Below, in pieces: positions 9,066-18,101 of a DNA stretch of 59,428 nucleotides (position 1 is its first letter; every line of letters starts with the position of its first letter). A model generated the notes under the pieces. That model saw nothing but the letters and a program-made list of their open reading frames with translations, did no database searches and was not told the DNA's origin. The stretch covers positions 1 through 59,428 of the forward strand of contig QCLV01000007.1 of the NCBI GenBank assembly GCA_003214295.1, given 5' to 3'. Made by a program: the position numbers and the translations under genes. Source of the stretch: Prochlorococcus sp. AG-418-F08. GTDB lineage: Bacteria > Cyanobacteriota > Cyanobacteriia > PCC-6307 > Cyanobiaceae.

Positions 9066-9690
9066 ATGTTTACTAAAGTTCTTCCAAATATTATGTTAAA
9101 TGTATCTTTAAATTTGGAAATGATGAAGGATCATAAAATCTCTTCTGATATACGATCACCGAAAGTAAACGCCTTGCTAATTATTGATATTCAGGAAAAA
9201 ATAATAAGACCAATCTTTAATAAGGATTCAATAATCAAAAACATCCAAAAGCTGGTAAATGCGTACCAAATTTTAGAAGAAAACATATTTGTATCTGAAC
9301 AGAACCCACTCAAATTGGGGTTAACCATACCTGAATTATTACCTAAACCAGGATTTAGAAAAATCGAAAAAATGGCATTCAGCCTAGCTACAATAGAAGA
9401 ATTCTCAAAAGAACTTAAAAATAAGAAAATTACTAATTTGATAGTTTGTGGTATCGAAACGCATATTTGTATTCAACAAACAGTTTTAGATTGTTTACAA
9501 AAAGGTTTAGAAGTGGTTCTGATATCAGATGCAATGGGTAGTCGAAATAGGATAGATCATGAAATAGCATTAAAGAGAATGACTGAGGGGGGGGGCGATA
9601 TTAACAACTGCTGAATCAATAATTTTTGAATTATGCAAAACTGCGGATAGAAAAGAATTTAAAGAAATTAGAAATATAATAATGAGTTAA
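9066..9690 (+). pseudogene. isochorismatase-family cysteine hydrolase, frameshifted at a G9 run
   Basis: The isochorismatase-like triad is present: Asp41 in LLIIDIQEK, Lys102 in EKMAF and Cys135 in GIETHICIQQT. The intact frame stops at 9614 after 182 residues, because a run of nine G (9587-9595) puts the normal tail out of frame. With eight G the protein would continue as MTEGGAILTTAESIIFELCK and end at TAA 9688-9690, giving about 207 residues with the expected C-terminus. The ORF as read is therefore 9066..9614, and the ancestral gene spans 9066..9690. The shift removes only the last helix and leaves all catalytic residues. A sequencing error, a true mutation or slippage are all possible. 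The start is uncertain because several in-frame ATGs precede the conserved core. The substrate is unknown. Confidence 0.8.
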
Positions 9691-9767
9691 AGGAAATTTA
9701 GACTGGTTTGTTGTTTCGAGATAATTTAAAATTTTATTAGAGATATATTTTTAAGGTTTATTTGAAG

Positions 9768-10799
9768 ATGAAATTAGTTACTGAAAACTTTCTTCTGGCA
9801 ATAGCTATTTTTTTTATTGGAATTTTATTGTCGATAATAATTTCTAAACTTTCAAAAATATTTTTTAAAAAAATCTCCAAAAGGACAAAAACAAATTTCG
9901 ATGATTTTATTTTTGAGGTGATATCAGGAATTATAAAACCTATAGGTTTCCTGCTCTCGTTTTATTTTTCAATTGACTATTTTTTTGCCAATGAAATAAC
10001 TTTTATCTCTGTCTTATTGAATATTCTGAAATTATTTATATTAATAATCCTAATAAAAGCTCTCAACAAAGTTTTAATAAAATCTTTAACAGAATCGACA
10101 TCGAAGATTAATGACTCCTCAATTAGTTCAATGGTATCTTCACTAACTCCTTTGATAAAAGCATTAACGTGGAGTATTGGTTCAATATTTTTCTTACAAA
10201 ATATAGGTGTTCAAATGACTGCTATTTGGGCTTTACTTAGTGCAGGTGGTATTGGAGCAGGATTAGCTTTGAAAGATCCAGTTCAGGAGTTTTTTGAATA
10301 TATAACAATTTTGCTTGATAAACCTTTTCAAAAAGGTGAGTTTATAAAATCCGATGGAGTCTTAGGAATGGTTGAGAGGGTGGGCGTAAGATCCTCAAGA
10401 ATAAGAAGTATAAATGGAGAAGTAATAGTAATGAGCAACAGCGCTCTAACAAATGGAATAATTTCAAATTACGCACAAATGGAAAAAAGGAGGTTAGTTC
10501 ATAAATTAGGAGTTATTTATGAAACCTCTCCAAAACTCATGAAATTGATTCCAATAATAATTAAAAAAATAGTTGAAGAAACAAAAGATGCATCTTTTGA
10601 TAGATGTCATTTCACAGATTTTGGCGACTTCAGCCTTAATTTTGAACTTGTTTATTACATACCAACAAATAATTATCTTGCTGCGATGGAAGCCCAACAA
10701 ACTATTAATTTAAGAATAATAGAGGAATTCGCAGTTAATAATATAGAGTTTGCATTTCCAACTCAAACTTTAAATATTGGCAGTAGCAAAGCCAAATGA
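9768..10799 (+). CDS. mscS: small-conductance mechanosensitive channel, MscS family
   Basis: MscS channels open under membrane tension and release solutes during hypo-osmotic shock. The 343-residue protein has about four hydrophobic segments in its first 170 residues. The pore-lining helix and start of the beta domain follow (SAGGIGAGLALKDPVQEFF, then DKPFQKGEFI and RSSRIRSINGEVIVMSNS). A cytoplasmic alpha/beta region ends the chain, as in the family. ATG at 9768 is chosen over an in-frame TTG two codons earlier. Its 3' end overlaps the convergent SDR gene by 30 bp. Position near the osmolyte phosphatase stpA is suggestive but they are 2 kb apart with fur between. Confidence 0.88.
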   Translation: MKLVTENFLLAIAIFFIGILLSIIISKLSKIFFKKISKRTKTNFDDFIFEVISGIIKPIGFLLSFYFSIDYFFANEITFISVLLNILKLFILIILIKALNKVLIKSLTESTSKINDSSISSMVSSLTPLIKALTWSIGSIFFLQNIGVQMTAIWALLSAGGIGAGLALKDPVQEFFEYITILLDKPFQKGEFIKSDGVLGMVERVGVRSSRIRSINGEVIVMSNSALTNGIISNYAQMEKRRLVHKLGVIYETSPKLMKLIPIIIKKIVEETKDASFDRCHFTDFGDFSLNFELVYYIPTNNYLAAMEAQQTINLRIIEEFAVNNIEFAFPTQTLNIGSSKAK

Positions 10800-11771
10800 T
10801 TCACAAATCTCTTCACTTAAAATCCAAAGTTTTGAAGCCAACTCTTTACTATTTGCTTCATCACTAACATTGCTTTCAACTAATTTATGTTTTTTAAAAG
10901 ATATAACTTTATTACTTAAATGTAAGAAACCAATATTATTTAAATTTGAGTCAAGGACAATCTCAGAAAGAATCTTTCCAGCATTTTCTGTACTTTCCGA
11001 AATTCCTAAAATATTTTTTGCAACTTTTGAAAAAATCAAATATCCAAAGAAATTAAAAATTTTACTATATCTAAAAAAACCTGAATCATCATTTGGAATT
11101 ACTAGACCGGGAGCCCAAGTGATCACAGAGATTTTACAAGAAGATTTTTTAAATTTATTTGCAAGTTCTTTAGCAAATAATATATTACATAACTTACTAT
11201 TTTTATAAGATTCATCAGCATTAAAATTTAAAAATTGACCCGTAACTTTTTTTCTAAAATCAACTAGATTATCAAGCCCTGCTTTCTTCCCTATATTTCC
11301 ACCTGAGCTTTTGGGATCATGAACATCTGATGATGTAATAATGATTCTAGATTCTTCTTTATTTCTAACTAAATCTTTTATGATGTTTACTAAGTAAAAA
11401 TGTGCAAGATGATTAACTGCAAAAGTTAGTTCAATACCTTGTTTTGAAACTTTAGGGTAAAAAGAACCTGTATATTGCAATCCTGCATTTAAAACAACAA
11501 TATCTAAATAAATCTTTTTACAAATAAAGTAATCCTTTACTTTTTTAATATTCTCTAGATTTGAAAGATCGCAATTTTCAATAATATTTAAATATTTACT
11601 TAGGTAATCTTTATCAAAATATTTATCAATTGTTTTGAGAAATTGATTCTTTCTTAATTCAGATTTTATTAACACGTATAAATTATTTTTCGTCTTTAGT
11701 AAATTAATAATGGCAAAAAGCCCTATTCCTGAATTACCTCCAGTAATTAAAATGTTTTTATTTTTAATCAT
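10770..11771 (-). CDS. short-chain dehydrogenase/reductase of the POR/retinol-dehydrogenase-like branch
   Basis: The 333-residue protein has the SDR cofactor motif TGGNSGIG (residues 10-17), NAG at 95-97 and the catalytic YxxxK at Tyr189/Lys193 (SYKNSKLCNILF). Length and the YKNSKLCN context resemble light-dependent protochlorophyllide oxidoreductase and retinol dehydrogenase-like SDRs, and such genes are often annotated as POR. It is not the best candidate for the true POR, which I remember elsewhere in these genomes near the chlL/N/B genes. NADP(H) use and a lipid- or pigment-like substrate are guesses. Its 3' end overlaps mscS by 30 bp; its 5' end faces the lycopene cyclase gene across 226 bp. 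Confidence 0.78.
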   Translation of the reverse strand: MIKNKNILITGGNSGIGLFAIINLLKTKNNLYVLIKSELRKNQFLKTIDKYFDKDYLSKYLNIIENCDLSNLENIKKVKDYFICKKIYLDIVVLNAGLQYTGSFYPKVSKQGIELTFAVNHLAHFYLVNIIKDLVRNKEESRIIITSSDVHDPKSSGGNIGKKAGLDNLVDFRKKVTGQFLNFNADESYKNSKLCNILFAKELANKFKKSSCKISVITWAPGLVIPNDDSGFFRYSKIFNFFGYLIFSKVAKNILGISESTENAGKILSEIVLDSNLNNIGFLHLSNKVISFKKHKLVESNVSDEANSKELASKLWILSEEICESFGFATANI

Positions 11772-11910
11772 TTAACTTGCTATATATTTTTTTTTATAAT
11801 AAGAAAATTTATAAGTTTTTTTTATTTTGTAATCTTATAAATTATTGTTAAAACACTGAAAACTTAGTCACTAGTAATTGAGTAATTTGATTATTATTAA
11901 TCTACTCTCA

Positions 11911-11937
11911 TTACAAGTATTGGATGAAATATATAAT
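11911..11937 (+). promoter_or_regulatory. candidate promoter for the lycopene cyclase gene
   Basis: A perfect TATAAT lies at 11932-11937. A weak -35-like TTACAA sits at 11911-11916, 15 bases upstream. The predicted leader before the ATG at 11998 is about 55 bases. The short spacer and weak -35 make it tentative. Confidence 0.35.
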
Positions 11938-11997
11938 CCTAAACTCAGAAGTAATAATTTATTCCATATATTTCTTTAATCATAAGAATTATATTTA

Positions 11998-13281
11998 ATG
12001 TCAAAAGAAAACATCCCAGATATTCTTGTTTTAGGAGCAGGGCCTGCAGGAATGGCAATAGCATCAGCTTTAGGTAAGGAAAAATTAGATGTTGAAGTGC
12101 TTTCTCCAAATGGGCCAGATGAACCTTGGCCAAACACATATGGCATTTGGGGGAAAGAAGTTGATCAACTCGGTCTTCAGGATTTACTTGAATATAGATG
12201 GAAGAATACTGTAAGTTTTTTTGGGCATGGCGCTTTGGAAGAACAGGACGACGAGAATAAAGCTACGGAACATTCTCTAGATTATGGACTATTTGATAAG
12301 AAGAAGCTCCACAATTATTGGTTTAATGAATGCAATAAGTCTCTTATTAAATGGCATCAAGGCTTTGCAAACAAAATACATTTTGAAAAATATAAAAGTA
12401 CAGTAACTACAAAAGATGGCAAGAGTTACTCTGCAAGACTAGTAGTAGATGCGACAGGATATGATCCTATTTTTCTTAAATTAAAATCTTGTGGTCCCTT
12501 AGCAGTTCAAACATGTTACGGGATAGTAGGTAATTTTAGTAAACCTCCACTTAAAAAAGGGCAGTTTGTATTAATGGATTATAGAAATGACCATCTTAAC
12601 GATGAGCAAAAAAAAGAACCGCCCACTTTTCTTTATGCCATGGATATGGGGGATGGGAAATATTTTCTTGAAGAGACATCTCTTGGTTTAGTAAATCCTC
12701 TAACAATGGAGAATTTAAAAGAGAGACTAGAGAAGAGACTTTCTTATCGAAATATATCAATCACAAGCATGCAACACGAAGAGCTTGGCTTATTTCTCCC
12801 TATGAATATGCCAATCCCAGATTTCAAACAACAAATACTTGGATATGGTGGTGCTGCTTCAATGGTACATCCTGCTTCTGGATATTTAATTGGTAATGTT
12901 TTAAGAAGAGCTCCACTTGTCGCTAAGGCAGTTTCAGAAGCGATGAAAAACAAAAATTTAAGTACCTATCATATTGCTAGAAAAGGTTGGGAAACTTTAT
13001 GGTCAAAAGAATTAATTAGGAAGAAATCACTTTACCAATTTGGATTGGAAAAACTCATGAGGTTTGACGAGAAACTATTGAGAGAATTTTTTGGCAGTTT
13101 TTTCCAACTACCAAAAAATCAATGGTATGGTTTTCTAACTGATACTCTTTCTTTAAGACAGATTGTATATGCAATGTGCGTAATGTTTATAAAGGCTCCA
13201 TGGAGTGTAAAGAAAGGACTTATGATTATGCACGGTAGAGAATTTAAAATGTTACTAAGGATAATATTTCCAAATATATAG
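11998..13281 (+). CDS. crtL: lycopene cyclase (CrtL type, probably the epsilon/beta CrtL-e)
   Basis: CrtL enzymes close the ends of lycopene to ionone rings, making alpha- and beta-carotene for zeaxanthin and divinyl-pigment antenna carotenoids. The 427-residue protein begins with an FAD-binding motif (VLGAGPAGMAIASALG), has the plant/cyanobacterial CrtL signatures WGKEVDQLG, DATGYDP and FLEETSLGL, and ends with ARKGWETLWSKE and a hydrophobic tail. High-light Prochlorococcus is known to carry two cyclases, CrtL-b and a bifunctional CrtL-e. From memory, CrtL-e is the copy a few genes from pcb, which fits this position. The sequence alone does not prove ring specificity. An SDR follows after 7 bp, so they are likely co-transcribed. 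Confidence 0.9.
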   Translation: MSKENIPDILVLGAGPAGMAIASALGKEKLDVEVLSPNGPDEPWPNTYGIWGKEVDQLGLQDLLEYRWKNTVSFFGHGALEEQDDENKATEHSLDYGLFDKKKLHNYWFNECNKSLIKWHQGFANKIHFEKYKSTVTTKDGKSYSARLVVDATGYDPIFLKLKSCGPLAVQTCYGIVGNFSKPPLKKGQFVLMDYRNDHLNDEQKKEPPTFLYAMDMGDGKYFLEETSLGLVNPLTMENLKERLEKRLSYRNISITSMQHEELGLFLPMNMPIPDFKQQILGYGGAASMVHPASGYLIGNVLRRAPLVAKAVSEAMKNKNLSTYHIARKGWETLWSKELIRKKSLYQFGLEKLMRFDEKLLREFFGSFFQLPKNQWYGFLTDTLSLRQIVYAMCVMFIKAPWSVKKGLMIMHGREFKMLLRIIFPNI

Positions 13282-13288
13282 TTTAAAA

Positions 13289-13996
13289 ATGAGGACCATA
13301 ATAATAAGTGGAGCGAGTAGAGGTATTGGACTAAATATTGCACTTAAAGAATTAAAAGAAGGCAATAGAATTAGCGTTGGCATAAGAAATTTAGAATCAT
13401 TGAAAGGAAGCGCTATTGATCCAAATAAATGGCCAGAAGGGAGGATTATAATCAATCACTATGATGCATTAAAAAAAATTACAGCCGAAAATTGGATAAA
13501 AAATACCGTAGATAAATTTGGAGGATTTGATTCAGTAATAAATTGTTCTGGAGTATTATCGAAAGTTCCTTTCTTATACAAAGATGGTGATGAAGAGGAT
13601 ATTTTAAATACATTAAATATCAATTTTTTGGCAATTTGGAATTTATGTAGGCTTTCTTGGGATCATTTATGTACCTCAGGCAGAGGAAGAATTATTGTTT
13701 TAGTTTCAATGAGCGGGAAAAGATCTAAAGGCGATTTAGCCGCTTATTCTTCTTCAAAGTTCGCTTTAATGGGATTATGTCAAACAATGAAAAATAAAGG
13801 TTGGGATAAAAATATAAGAATTTCTGCAATTTGCCCAAGTTGGGTTAATACAGACATGGCTCAAAACATCTCTTCTCTAGATAAGTCAAACATGACACAA
13901 CCTGAAGACATTGCTGAGATATGCTCAACTATTTTGAAGCTGCCGACACAATCAGTTCCTTTTGAAATTGCCCTAAATTGTAATTATGAAATTTAA
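13289..13996 (+). CDS. short-chain dehydrogenase/reductase
   Basis: A classical SDR of 235 residues with GASRGIG at 8-14, the NCSG strand motif, a catalytic serine in LVSMSG and the YSSSK dyad motif, followed by CPSWVNTDM. It should be an NAD(P)-dependent oxidoreductase in the cytoplasm; the substrate cannot be told. It starts 7 bp after the lycopene cyclase stop, which suggests translational coupling and perhaps a role linked to isoprenoids or pigments. The stop overlaps the convergent membrane-protein gene by 4 bp. Confidence 0.85.
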   Translation: MRTIIISGASRGIGLNIALKELKEGNRISVGIRNLESLKGSAIDPNKWPEGRIIINHYDALKKITAENWIKNTVDKFGGFDSVINCSGVLSKVPFLYKDGDEEDILNTLNINFLAIWNLCRLSWDHLCTSGRGRIIVLVSMSGKRSKGDLAAYSSSKFALMGLCQTMKNKGWDKNIRISAICPSWVNTDMAQNISSLDKSNMTQPEDIAEICSTILKLPTQSVPFEIALNCNYEI

Positions 13997-14535
13997 CCTA
14001 AATTGAAACTTAAGTAAGCCATTGAAAGCATCGCAATTGCCATAAATAAACCTTTTACTCTATTAGTTAACAATGAAAAAAGAGATAAATCTTCAGAAAA
14101 GTAACCGCCAAAACTACCTGTAATAAACAATACAACCATTGGAAGAGATGCCATTCCAAAAGAATAAGAAATAGCTTTTACAAATCCAAATTTTAAATAA
14201 TTAAAAATAAATAAACTTAAAGAAAACAATAAAAAAGATGCAAATAGAGTGATAGAAACTTCAGCATCTAAAGTGTGAGGTAAGCTTCCCTTTAATTCAA
14301 ATTGCTTTTTGCATTCTCTAATTTGTCTTTTAGAAAGCTTTAAATAGCCAGTTTCAGGAATTCTTTGCGACTTATATTTTCTTAGTAATCTTGCTTCAAG
14401 AGTTTCTGGCTCCTTTGTCATAATTGATGTTAATAATTCATCTGGCTTTAATTTCTTAATTTTCTTTTCAAGATTATCCGTTTTCCCTATTCTATAAAGG
14501 TCTCCTACTCTAATAAGGTAAACATATCCCGACAT
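13993..14535 (-). CDS. membrane protein with N-terminal GIY-YIG/T5orf172-like domain
   Basis: Residues 1-90 (GYVYLIRVGDLYRIGKTDNLEKKI, abbreviated here as GYVYLIRVGD then YRIGKT) resemble the T5orf172 branch of the GIY-YIG nuclease fold: the first strand holds the Y-x-Y motif and the second YRIGKT. A glutamate-containing segment (EPETLEARLLRKY) follows. Residues 95-180 contain about three hydrophobic spans, so the domain would be anchored at the membrane. I know no function for this combination; it could be a degenerate domain used for binding rather than cleavage. It overlaps the convergent SDR stop by 4 bp and has its own ATG 74 bp from the divergent GST gene. Confidence 0.65.
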   Translation of the reverse strand: MSGYVYLIRVGDLYRIGKTDNLEKKIKKLKPDELLTSIMTKEPETLEARLLRKYKSQRIPETGYLKLSKRQIRECKKQFELKGSLPHTLDAEVSITLFASFLLFSLSLFIFNYLKFGFVKAISYSFGMASLPMVVLFITGSFGGYFSEDLSLFSLLTNRVKGLFMAIAMLSMAYLSFNLG

Positions 14536-14609
14536 TTGCGTTGTAAAATTAATACTGACCCTACTTAGATAATAGTAACAGAATTAAGGAAATTAAAAGT
14601 TTTTACAAT

Positions 14610-15269
14610 ATGAAAAACGATATTTTTTATTCTTTTCGAAGATGTCCATATGCAATTCGTGCAAGATGGGCCCTATTAATATGTGGAATAAAAGTAGAGA
14701 TAAGAGAAATTGATTTAAAAAATAAACCTCTAGATTTTTTAAATAATTCAAAGACGAAAACGGTTCCAATACTTATAAAAAAAAATAGTGAAGTTATTGA
14801 AGAAAGTCTTGAAATCATTCTGTGGGCCCTCTCAGAGTCAAAAAAGGAAAACATCAAAATAATTTATTTTCCTGAGAACAAAAAGGAAGATATTTTTGAA
14901 ATTATCAATGAGAATGATAACAAATTCAAATATCATTTAGATCGATTTAAATATGCCACAAGATATCAGAATAGGGATGAAGAATTTCATTTTACAAATG
15001 CTATTAAATTTATTAAGAGATGGAACGAACTTCTTTCAGAAAACAAATACTTTTTTGGAGATAAACCCACAATCGCTGATTGGTCTATTTGGCCTTTTGT
15101 AAGACAATTTAGAATCGCTTGTGAAAGTCAAAAAAGAACAAATTATTTTGAATCACCAATAAAAAACTGGTTAGATTCGTTTGAGAAAAATGCAGAATTT
15201 AAATCCTTAATGTACAAATACGATTTATGGGAACCATTGTCTAAAAAAAATTTTTTTCCCTGTAATTAA
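14610..15269 (+). CDS. glutathione S-transferase-like protein
   Basis: The 219-residue protein has a thioredoxin-fold N-terminal half with a CPYA motif at Cys12-Ala15 (RRCPYAIRARWAL), a cis-proline turn (TVPIL) and an ES motif (EESLEI) for glutathione, then an all-helical C-terminal half with GDKPTIADWSIWPFVRQF. This is the omega/GrxA-like cysteine type of GST, which tends to act as a thiol transferase or dehydroascorbate reductase. The substrate is unknown. The 3' end overlaps the convergent 85-residue gene by 4 bp. Confidence 0.82.
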   Translation: MKNDIFYSFRRCPYAIRARWALLICGIKVEIREIDLKNKPLDFLNNSKTKTVPILIKKNSEVIEESLEIILWALSESKKENIKIIYFPENKKEDIFEIINENDNKFKYHLDRFKYATRYQNRDEEFHFTNAIKFIKRWNELLSENKYFFGDKPTIADWSIWPFVRQFRIACESQKRTNYFESPIKNWLDSFEKNAEFKSLMYKYDLWEPLSKKNFFPCN

Positions 15270-15523
15270 CTTTCTAATAACTTCCTTTTCTCAATTATTC
15301 TTGCTAACTCCAAAAAATATCCTGCAGTCCTAAATTTCCCTATATTTTTTTCCTTAAAATCAAGATCACTTCTGATTTCCGCAGTCTCCGCCATAAGCAA
15401 ATCTAAATCATTTGATCCAAGACTATATAATTCACCAAGTTCGATTTCCCTTCCTAGTAAATGACTCCTAAACCACTTCCCTTTATTTTCTTGAGGTGGG
15501 ATATCGTAGGGAGTAAATGACAT
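15266..15523 (-). CDS. small conserved hypothetical protein
   Basis: An 85-residue acidic, soluble protein starting MSFTPYDIPPQENKGK with a helical, Leu/Glu-rich middle. I recognise no family beyond a vague memory of small conserved picocyanobacterial proteins. ATG start at 15523. It is 36 bp downstream of the GltS-like gene stop on the other side, on the same strand as that gene only if read in the order GST - small gene; it overlaps the GST stop by 4 bp. The conserved-looking start and clean frame argue for a real gene. Confidence 0.55.
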   Translation of the reverse strand: MSFTPYDIPPQENKGKWFRSHLLGREIELGELYSLGSNDLDLLMAETAEIRSDLDFKEKNIGKFRTAGYFLELARIIEKRKLLES

Positions 15524-15559
15524 TAAAATAAAATTAAAACTAAAACCATTCTAGGCTTA

Positions 15560-16942
15560 TTATTGAAACTTTTTCATCTCAAATTTATTAAAAATCAATG
15601 CAATAAAAAGAATTGTGAATGTAATTAGAGCACAAATTTCTGTCCAATAATCAAGTCCAATTTTAGAAATCATTAATGGAGCTAGAACTGTAAATAGTCC
15701 CCCTGAAAGAATTAACTGAGCAAATAACTGTTTTGATGTAAAAATTGGTAAAGTCTTAGAAATATTTTTAGGATCTGCAAGCCTTAAAAGAAGTAACCCA
15801 GAAGCTACTACACCTGTAGAATTTCCAAACTCTATCAAACTTTTTTCAAACCAGTAATCATCAAAGATAAAGTATGCAAAAAAAGCAATACAGATTAAAT
15901 TCCAAACTAAACCGAAAATAGTAAACACTAAAATAAGTACCCAATTATCAAAAACAACAGCAATATCTAAACTAGCCATAGCTGTAAAAATCAATAAGTC
16001 TGTAGATAAAATACCAATCTCCCTTTGCAGAATATTTGAAATGAATTCTGTATTTTTGGTTTTCTCTAAAATATATCTAATAAGGAGCGAACCTATAAGA
16101 ATAAAAGGGAATACTGGTAGTGAAAAAATAATTTCCTTCGATAAATCACCAAAAGAACTTGAAAAATACCTTAAAAATTTCAATAGTAAAACACCAAAAG
16201 AAATTGCCAAAGCTGAGAATCCAAGATTTATAATAAAAATCCTTAAATCTGCAAAAATCCCTATCTTATTTTTATCCTTTAGATTATCTTTTTGTTCAAG
16301 AATCTCATCAGTATCTGAAAGACCTAAAGTTCTCCCCAAAAAAATAAATATGCTGCCTAATATTGAAGATGATAAGAGACCCATTGTTGCCATAGCCAAA
16401 CCAAGATCTAAGCCATTATTGAAACCTAGTTTATTAAAACTTTCGCCGATTATTGATGCAGCTCCATGACCGCCCTCAAAACCAACCTCTATTAAACATC
16501 CCATTAGAGGATTTGTATCCATAGATGGGGGTAAAAGATATTTAACAACTAGACCTCCCACAAAAAATTGACCGAAACCTAAGGAAAGAGCCAATAGAAA
16601 TTGATTAAAAATTGGTTTAACTAAACCATTGATATTGGGAATAGGTCTCCCCATCATTAAAGTTGCAAAGACTAATGATAAAAGAGGAGTAGGAAATTTA
16701 CTCCAAAGATTGATTGTTTCTGTTGATAAAAAATGTATTACCCCAAATGGACCTATAGATATCCCAATAATTCCTGAAATAACTGCTATGGGCAATCCAA
16801 ATCTCTCAAGTTGAACAGCTAGTTTAAATTTTCTTCCAAAAATCAACAAAAAAAATATAATTAATAATCCCAAAAAACTTATTAATAGAGAATTTGAAAA
16901 AATATCTTTATTCTGCAGAGAAAAAATGTTCAAAGATTTCAA
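15560..16942 (-). CDS. gltS: GltS-like sodium/glutamate symporter family carrier
   Basis: The 460-residue integral membrane protein has 10-12 hydrophobic segments and the GltS hallmarks: a GRP-containing reentrant-like segment in the N-terminal half (MMGRPIPNING) and GFEGGHGAASIIGESF near the centre, corresponding to the family GxGGHGT motif. GltS carriers take up glutamate with sodium. The protein is about 60 residues longer than the E. coli one, mainly at the N-terminus and a charged cytoplasmic loop (QKDNLKDKNK). The start is TTG at 16942. It is downstream of pcb but separated from it by a strong terminator, so it is probably expressed from its own promoter. The substrate is inferred only from family. 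Confidence 0.82.
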   Translation of the reverse strand: MKSLNIFSLQNKDIFSNSLLISFLGLLIIFFLLIFGRKFKLAVQLERFGLPIAVISGIIGISIGPFGVIHFLSTETINLWSKFPTPLLSLVFATLMMGRPIPNINGLVKPIFNQFLLALSLGFGQFFVGGLVVKYLLPPSMDTNPLMGCLIEVGFEGGHGAASIIGESFNKLGFNNGLDLGLAMATMGLLSSSILGSIFIFLGRTLGLSDTDEILEQKDNLKDKNKIGIFADLRIFIINLGFSALAISFGVLLLKFLRYFSSSFGDLSKEIIFSLPVFPFILIGSLLIRYILEKTKNTEFISNILQREIGILSTDLLIFTAMASLDIAVVFDNWVLILVFTIFGLVWNLICIAFFAYFIFDDYWFEKSLIEFGNSTGVVASGLLLLRLADPKNISKTLPIFTSKQLFAQLILSGGLFTVLAPLMISKIGLDYWTEICALITFTILFIALIFNKFEMKKFQ

Positions 16943-16990
16943 AAACGTATAATTCTAAATCTAAATTATTAAACAAAATTTTTCAAATAA

Positions 16991-17018
16991 AAAAGGCTCC
17001 TGTAAATAGGAGCCTTTT
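16991..17018 (-). terminator. rho-independent terminator of the pcb gene
   Basis: AAAAGGCTCC at 16991-17000 pairs perfectly with GGAGCCTTTT at 17009-17018 around an eight-base loop. Read on the minus strand, the stem is followed by a run of T. It starts 25 bases after the pcb stop. It is the clearest terminator in the window, consistent with a very highly expressed antenna gene. Confidence 0.88.
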
Positions 17019-17042
17019 GTAATTGATAATGAAATTTTAGAA

Positions 17043-18101
17043 TTAATCCTTAAGAGTAACAGTTGCACTATCAATATTACTGATAGCATTTGTAACCCTT
17101 TTGAAATCAAAGCCTAGAGCTCTTAATGCGTGCCATAGATGACCTTGAATAAAGAAGAATCCAAAATAATAGTGAACATTAGCTAACCATGCCCTTGAAG
17201 TGTACTCACCATCAGGGAGGTCAACAGTATCTACCCAATAAGGTGAAATACTAAATTTCAATTCAAGTGGCTCACCAAAGAATTCAGTTGGATAAACTGT
17301 TGTGTTAGCTGCACTCCAGAAGGCTGCAATAATAGCCATCCAGCCTATTCCAGCTAGTGACCATGAGAGAACAGCTTCTGCAGAGAGTAGTCCTTTACCT
17401 TTAAATTTGGTATATTCACCCACTTGCTTGGTAGCAATATGCCAAGCACCACCAGTAATCTCAACGAAAGCAAGGAAAGCGTGGCCCCCCATTACTTCTT
17501 CAAGACTATCAATAGTTAAAAAGTCTGTTTGGTGATTCCAAATCTTGGCCAAATTTAATTCATACTCAACTTGTCTTACAGAACCAATAGCTGGATCATA
17601 AATTCCATGTACCCTTGCCCATTCAACAAAAGCGATAACTGCGAAACCAAGAATAATTAGATGGTGACCAAGAATAAATGTCAATTTGTCTGGATTATCC
17701 CATTCAATATTGAATTTTCTAGCTCTTGCCACATCAGAATCTTCTAGATTTCCAGGAAGAAGTAAAGAATGTAAAAGTCCCCCAGCTGCTAAAACCATAG
17801 AAGAAACTAAGTGAACAATTGCTATCGCAAGAACAGGCTTAGTATCTCCCATCGCAACTCCATTAGCATCAAACCCTATTCCAAGAGTTGCTAAATGAGG
17901 AAGAACGATTAAAGGTTGATGCCCCATTGGGACGCTCGGGTCAAATCGTGAAAGTTCAAAAAGGGTGAATGCACCCGCCCAGAAAACAATTAATCCTGCA
18001 TGTGCTACATGAGCAGCAATAAATTTTCCTGAGCGATTTGCTACACCTGAATTACCAGCCCACCATCCGTAGGTAGTATCTGGATTTCCATAGGTTTGCA
18101 T
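17043..18101 (-). CDS. pcb: divinyl chlorophyll a/b-binding light-harvesting protein Pcb
   Basis: Pcb proteins are the membrane antennas of Prochlorococcus, related to CP43 and IsiA, and bind divinyl chlorophylls a and b next to photosystem II. The 352-residue protein opens with [19 protein letters not shown] and shows six membrane helices. It carries histidine ligands in helices such as [46 protein letters not shown] and [19 protein letters not shown]. The large lumenal loop of CP43 is absent, as expected for Pcb. Low-light strains carry several copies, so the single gene here fits a high-light strain, although only this window is visible. It is monocistronic, with the terminator just downstream and about 330 bp of non-coding DNA upstream. 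Confidence 0.95.
   Translation of the reverse strand: MQTYGNPDTTYGWWAGNSGVANRSGKFIAAHVAHAGLIVFWAGAFTLFELSRFDPSVPMGHQPLIVLPHLATLGIGFDANGVAMGDTKPVLAIAIVHLVSSMVLAAGGLLHSLLLPGNLEDSDVARARKFNIEWDNPDKLTFILGHHLIILGFAVIAFVEWARVHGIYDPAIGSVRQVEYELNLAKIWNHQTDFLTIDSLEEVMGGHAFLAFVEITGGAWHIATKQVGEYTKFKGKGLLSAEAVLSWSLAGIGWMAIIAAFWSAANTTVYPTEFFGEPLELKFSISPYWVDTVDLPDGEYTSRAWLANVHYYFGFFFIQGHLWHALRALGFDFKRVTNAISNIDSATVTLKD

Noticed and set aside
10777..11208. Plus-strand frame of 143 residues over the POR-like SDR
   Set aside because: The SDR has clear motifs on the other strand; this is its shadow.
16041..16469. Plus-strand frame of 142 residues inside the GltS-like gene
   Set aside because: It is antisense to a membrane protein with strong motifs; composition reflects the complement of hydrophobic codons.
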